Shown here in pieces: positions 11,294 through 11,344 of a stretch of 11,344 nt of DNA; within the stretch, counting starts at the first letter, position 1, and each line of letters opens with the position of its first letter. The notes under the pieces were generated by a model. It was not told the origin of the DNA. It did not search any database and saw only the letters and a program-made list of their open reading frames with translations. The stretch is from an uncultured Chlorobiaceae bacterium (GTDB taxonomy: Bacteria; Bacteroidota; Chlorobiia; Chlorobiales; Chlorobiaceae): positions 1 through 11,344 of the forward strand of contig CAILXE010000169.1 in NCBI GenBank assembly GCA_903838095.1, written 5' to 3'. The position numbers and the translations under genes were made by a program.

Positions 11294-11344
11294 TCAGTTA
11301 TTGATTCTTGATCTAATTCTCCAGCTTTCGTTGCCTGTTTCGAT
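11294..11344 (-). CDS. istB: IstB-like ATPase, C-terminal end only
   Basis: The minus-strand frame reads I-E-T-G-N-E-S-W-R-I-R-S-R-I-N-N and stops at 11294-11296. The IETGNESWR text is the usual C-terminal strand of IstB, the AAA+ helper that selects targets and stimulates the IS21-family transposase IstA. Only 16 residues are visible; the Walker motifs would lie beyond the right edge. It sits next to the IS end repeats, as expected. Confidence 0.65.
   Translation of the reverse strand: METGNESWRIRSRINN

Larger units (their letters stand above)
11215..11344 (-). mobile_element. IS21-family element, istB-side end (partial)
   Basis: The element begins between about 11215 and 11227, where integrase homology ends, and runs off the right edge. 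It shows two 24-base end repeats (11233-11280) and the last codons of istB on the minus strand (11294-11344). This is therefore the right end of the element, in reverse orientation. The exact tip is uncertain because the target duplication cannot be read from one side. Confidence 0.75.

Overview
The window is a multihaem c-type cytochrome locus from a Gram-negative anaerobe, followed on the right by the edge of a nested mobile island. Seven cytochrome genes carry about 60 haem-attachment motifs (7, 5, 13, 12, 12, 4 and 7) in under 10 kb. This density, the doubled-CXXCH cytochromes, an outer-membrane-type lipoprotein, small HAMP membrane proteins and the moderate GC suggest a Desulfobacterota-type metal/sulfur/electrode-respiring or syntrophic bacterium. 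That assignment is inferred from style; there is no taxonomic marker gene here, and Nitrospirota or Acidobacteriota are not excluded.

Region 1 (1-4960, minus strand) is one tightly packed operon, read right to left. It runs: a secreted C39-like papain-fold protein that has lost its catalytic cysteine, a 12-haem cytochrome, a 13-haem cytochrome with a repetitive C-terminal tail, a 5-haem lipoprotein and a 7-haem cytochrome. The 13- and 7-haem proteins share a C-terminal module ending in CX3CH and begin with CX4CH. Only the first gene has a clear Shine-Dalgarno. The inner genes overlap or sit 4-18 bases apart, and degenerate heptamer repeats fill some junctions and run into coding sequence. The operon ends in a 47-bp inverted repeat that mirrors the last codons of the final gene.

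Region 2 (4961-5755) is a 795-bp divergent intergenic region. It has a short direct repeat, a possible promoter/Shine-Dalgarno/micro-ORF and a REP-pair (REPIN-like) palindrome.

Region 3 (5756-7622, plus strand) has a second 12-haem cytochrome, paralogous to the one in region 1, then a stable intergenic stem-loop, a tiny membrane ORF and a secreted DUF4350/GldG-like protein. It ends at a 12-bp bidirectional terminator.

Region 4 (7755-10423, minus strand) is a duplicated two-gene module: HAMP membrane protein + 7-haem cytochrome, then HAMP membrane protein + 4-haem cytochrome. The HAMP proteins have no kinase or chemotaxis output domain and almost no periplasmic loop. The cytochromes share an N-terminal four-haem domain.

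Region 5 (10424-11344) holds non-coding DNA, the terminator and 3' half of a tRNA-Lys(CTT), and the promoter and N-terminus of a tyrosine integrase. The integrase is cut by the istB-side end of an IS21-family element, whose istB gene runs off the right edge. So an island integrated in tRNA-Lys starts at about 10957 and was itself hit by an insertion sequence.

Working model (inference): electrons from the inner membrane pass to the periplasmic dodecahaem proteins and on to the larger cytochromes and the lipoprotein at the outer membrane. No porin is present, so any trans-outer-membrane conduit would need a barrel encoded outside the window.
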